DNA of 24,631 bases, taken from the IMG/VR virus record IMGVR_UViG_3300046000_005672, positions 1 through 24,631 of that record, one strand, 5' to 3'. Source of the DNA: a virus. Positions within the stretch are counted from its first letter, which is position 1, and each line of letters starts with the position of its first letter. A program made the position numbers and the translations under genes. Of the stretch, positions 23,161-24,631 are shown one piece after another. The notes under the pieces are model-generated. The model saw only the letters and a list, made by a program, of their open reading frames with translations, was not told the origin of the DNA and searched no databases.

Positions 23161-23576
23161 AACCTCAAATCTTTAATTATCTTTTTTAAATCTGCTTTAA
23201 AAATTGGAACTTCACTCGCCCAGCTTGGAATCAAAAATGGTCTTGGTTTCATTCTACCTTTGCCGTTAACAAAAAAACTCATCGCCATTTCATCAAAACC
23301 TTTCGGAACTTTTACAAACTGTCCTGTTCCAAACTCTACATAAGGTGCATAATCTTCTGTCGCTGAAATTCTGCCTATCAATCCGTTTTTATCAATTTTT
23401 GATTTTATGCTTTGTTTTAGTTTTCCTTTATCTACCGGAACGATTAAAACAGCTTTTAGTTGTATGTTTTGAGTAGCTTTAGCAACTGCAAACTTAGTCC
23501 TTGTGGTTACTTGAGCGTCAAGGTTTCTTAGTTTTGCCTTTAGTGCCTGCATCCCCTTCACTGTTATCTGTGCCAT
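23157..23576 (-). CDS. HK97 gp10-like head-tail joining protein
   Basis: A 139-residue basic protein of the HK97 gp10 family. The family's hallmarks are the helical basic N-terminus (MQALKAKLRNLDAQ), the VPVDKGKLKQSIKSKI motif (about residues 47-62) and the YAPYVEFGTGQF motif (about 78-89) that ends the conserved core. These proteins act at the head-tail interface or in tail completion. It overlaps the small upstream gene by 59 nt and is coupled by ATGA to the tail terminator gene. Confidence 0.92.
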   Translation of the reverse strand: MAQITVKGMQALKAKLRNLDAQVTTRTKFAVAKATQNIQLKAVLIVPVDKGKLKQSIKSKIDKNGLIGRISATEDYAPYVEFGTGQFVKVPKGFDEMAMSFFVNGKGRMKPRPFLIPSWASEVPIFKADLKKIIKDLRL

Positions 23577-23694
23577 GTGCTAAACCTTGTTTTATCCAAA
23601 TTAATGCTATTTCCTCATCCACTTCTTTTTCTTCTCCCTGACCCACAAGACCATATTTTAATGAATCAATATTTTTCAGTGCTGTTACTTTCAT
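23518..23694 (-). CDS. Small phage protein in the head-tail module (58 aa)
   Basis: Read directly: ATG at 23694 overlaps the TGA of the head closure gene (ATGA), stop TGA at 23520-23518. The sequence begins MKVTALKNIDSLKYG and contains EVDEEIALIWIKQGLA, a pattern of small phage proteins with a short beta segment and a 'DEE.A..wI..GlA' helix, seen among head-tail genes. The C-terminus is a disordered Gly/Lys tail. It overlaps the gp10-like gene by 59 nt in another frame, so the tail may be dispensable. Function unknown. Confidence 0.65.
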   Translation of the reverse strand: MKVTALKNIDSLKYGLVGQGEEKEVDEEIALIWIKQGLAHGTDNSEGDAGTKGKTKKP

Positions 23695-24020
23695 TTTGTT
23701 GCAATTCTAAGTTTTAAAATCTTATTTCTATTTTCTACATTTTCAACGAATAATATTCTGTAATCCTTAGAATTATATCTAACCAGCATAGTATCGTTAA
23801 TCGTTACCTCGTTTCTAATCCAAACGTCAAACACTTCCTGAAATATCTGTATTCCTTGACCATCAATTTTTGCCCTGCCATTAGGTACTATTTTAGCCAA
23901 TATTTCAAGAGACAAAGTTTTAGTGCTGGTATAACCTCCGCCACCATCTGCCGTTGGTGTTACCGTATAAAAGCCGATTTGGTCTCTAAGGTCTCCAAAG
24001 TTTAAAACTACATCAGCCAT
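23691..24020 (-). CDS. Head closure / head-tail adaptor protein (SPP1 gp16-like)
   Basis: A 109-residue beta-rich protein of the phage head-tail adaptor family. Seen are the N-terminal GDLRDQIGFYTVTPTADGGGG (loop) region, the central KTLSLEILAKIVPNGRAK, the WIRNEVTINDTMLVRYNSKDYRILFVENVENRNKIL-like barrel strands in its second half and a short basic end. Family members seal the portal channel after packaging. Its position between the gp6-like connector and gp10-like gene is standard. Overlaps the connector by 13 nt. Confidence 0.88.
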   Translation of the reverse strand: MADVVLNFGDLRDQIGFYTVTPTADGGGGYTSTKTLSLEILAKIVPNGRAKIDGQGIQIFQEVFDVWIRNEVTINDTMLVRYNSKDYRILFVENVENRNKILKLRIATK

Positions 24021-24529
24021 GAACTTCTATATTTTAAAGCCGATTCTCTCCAGTTGTTTGGGAGTAAATTGCTTGTCGTTAATGTTATGCCTGTTCTAAA
24101 CTCGAAATCCTCTCCTACCTTCTTAATAACTATCATTTTAAGGTTATCAGTCAAACTTGCATAACCTGCTGTATATGTCACTTTGATTGGATCCTCTGAT
24201 GTTAACTTAACCTTTGGATTATTTCCACCTCCTACAGTAAAAGAAACCGATGCATTGTCCATATCAACGACTGTAATATTTCCCTGTAATGGTATAACTG
24301 GTAAGTTAAAATATTCATTTACGCTTTCGAATTGAGCCTCTACGCTCGTGGTTACTAATGCCTGTTTAATGTATAAACCAACTTCTTGCCTTCCTGATTC
24401 TAACAATATTGCTAACAGTGTATCATGAACCGAAGTACTTATGCCTAAGTAAGATTTAACCTCACTCAAAGTAATAAGTTCGTTGCCTGTTTCGGTTTGT
24501 GTACAACTATTTAATATCGTTCTTGTCAT
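24008..24529 (-). CDS. Head-tail connector (HK97 gp6-like)
   Basis: A 173-residue protein of the gp6/connector family: LITLSEVKSYLGI (about residues 18-30) opens the conserved helical domain, followed by the helix LAILLESGRQEVGLYIKQAL and a C-terminal strand-helix region (IKVTYTAGYASLTDNLKMIV). It forms a ring below the portal. The start overlaps the preceding gene's TGA as ATGA. It marks the head side of the morphogenesis module, so portal and capsid genes are expected just beyond the right edge. Confidence 0.9.
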   Translation of the reverse strand: MTRTILNSCTQTETGNELITLSEVKSYLGISTSVHDTLLAILLESGRQEVGLYIKQALVTTSVEAQFESVNEYFNLPVIPLQGNITVVDMDNASVSFTVGGGNNPKVKLTSEDPIKVTYTAGYASLTDNLKMIVIKKVGEDFEFRTGITLTTSNLLPNNWRESALKYRSSWLM

Positions 24530-24631
24530 TTCGTTAGCTTTCTTTCTTTTGTGACTACTTTTTCTGCTTGGATAATATACCCTTCTTTAATTAGGTCATG
24601 TGCAGTGTAAGACTTTAAATTTATTTTGTCT
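24526..24631 (-). CDS. C-terminal part of an upstream gene (partial, right edge)
   Basis: Thirty-four in-frame codons run from the window's right edge to the TGA at 24528-24526, which overlaps the connector's ATG. The visible end is Lys-rich and includes the segment SYTAHDLIKEGYIIQAEK. In this place one expects the major capsid protein or a small head accessory protein. The fragment resembles neither clearly enough to name it. Confidence 0.6.
   Translation of the reverse strand, partial: DKINLKSYTAHDLIKEGYIIQAEKVVTKERKLTK

Overview
This is a low-GC (roughly one third G+C by eye) stretch of a tailed-phage or prophage genome, most likely from a Bacteroidetes (Flavobacterium-like) host. The host inference rests on AT-rich, A-rich gene starts with few strong Shine-Dalgarno sites, TAnnTTTG-type promoter boxes, a BT4734/VirE-like primase domain, and tail-fibre segments of a kind common in Bacteroidetes phages. 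Every supported gene is on the minus strand, so transcription runs from right to left. There is no tRNA, rRNA, CRISPR array, integrase or insertion sequence.

Morphogenesis (24631 to 11512): the C-terminus of an unidentified gene, then a gp6-like head-tail connector, a head closure protein, a small protein, an HK97 gp10-like protein, a DUF3168-like tail terminator, the tail tube protein, a tail assembly chaperone with a probable programmed -1 frameshift extension, the tape measure protein and a 2668-residue baseplate/tail-fibre fusion. This order is the classic siphovirus module, and the genes are packed with ATGA or TAATG overlaps.

Lysis (11499 to 8549): two unknown genes, an M15-family peptidase endolysin, a free-standing HNH homing endonuclease, a multi-pass holin candidate, two very small membrane proteins (one of only 55 residues) and a spanin-like membrane/coiled-coil protein. 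A strong intrinsic terminator at 8489-8516 closes this late unit.

Replication/early (8431 to 1): a promoter-like box starts a second unit. It encodes an SF2 helicase fused to a DNA amino-methyltransferase, five small genes (one a helix-turn-helix protein), a 276-bp gene-free region with an inverted repeat and iteron-like GTGTTGC motifs (candidate origin or regulatory hub), a PrimPol-like primase fused to an SF3 helicase, a stand-alone SF2 helicase, a VRR-NUC nuclease and three small unknown genes. The start of one more gene lies at the left edge.

Several genes are too short for a 60-residue cutoff and were found by reading the sequence directly: 5108-5281, 8962-9129, 23518-23694 and the partial genes at both edges. 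Several starts were moved from TTG/GTG codons to internal ATGs that fit the tight gene overlaps. All assignments are from motifs and context; no database search was possible.
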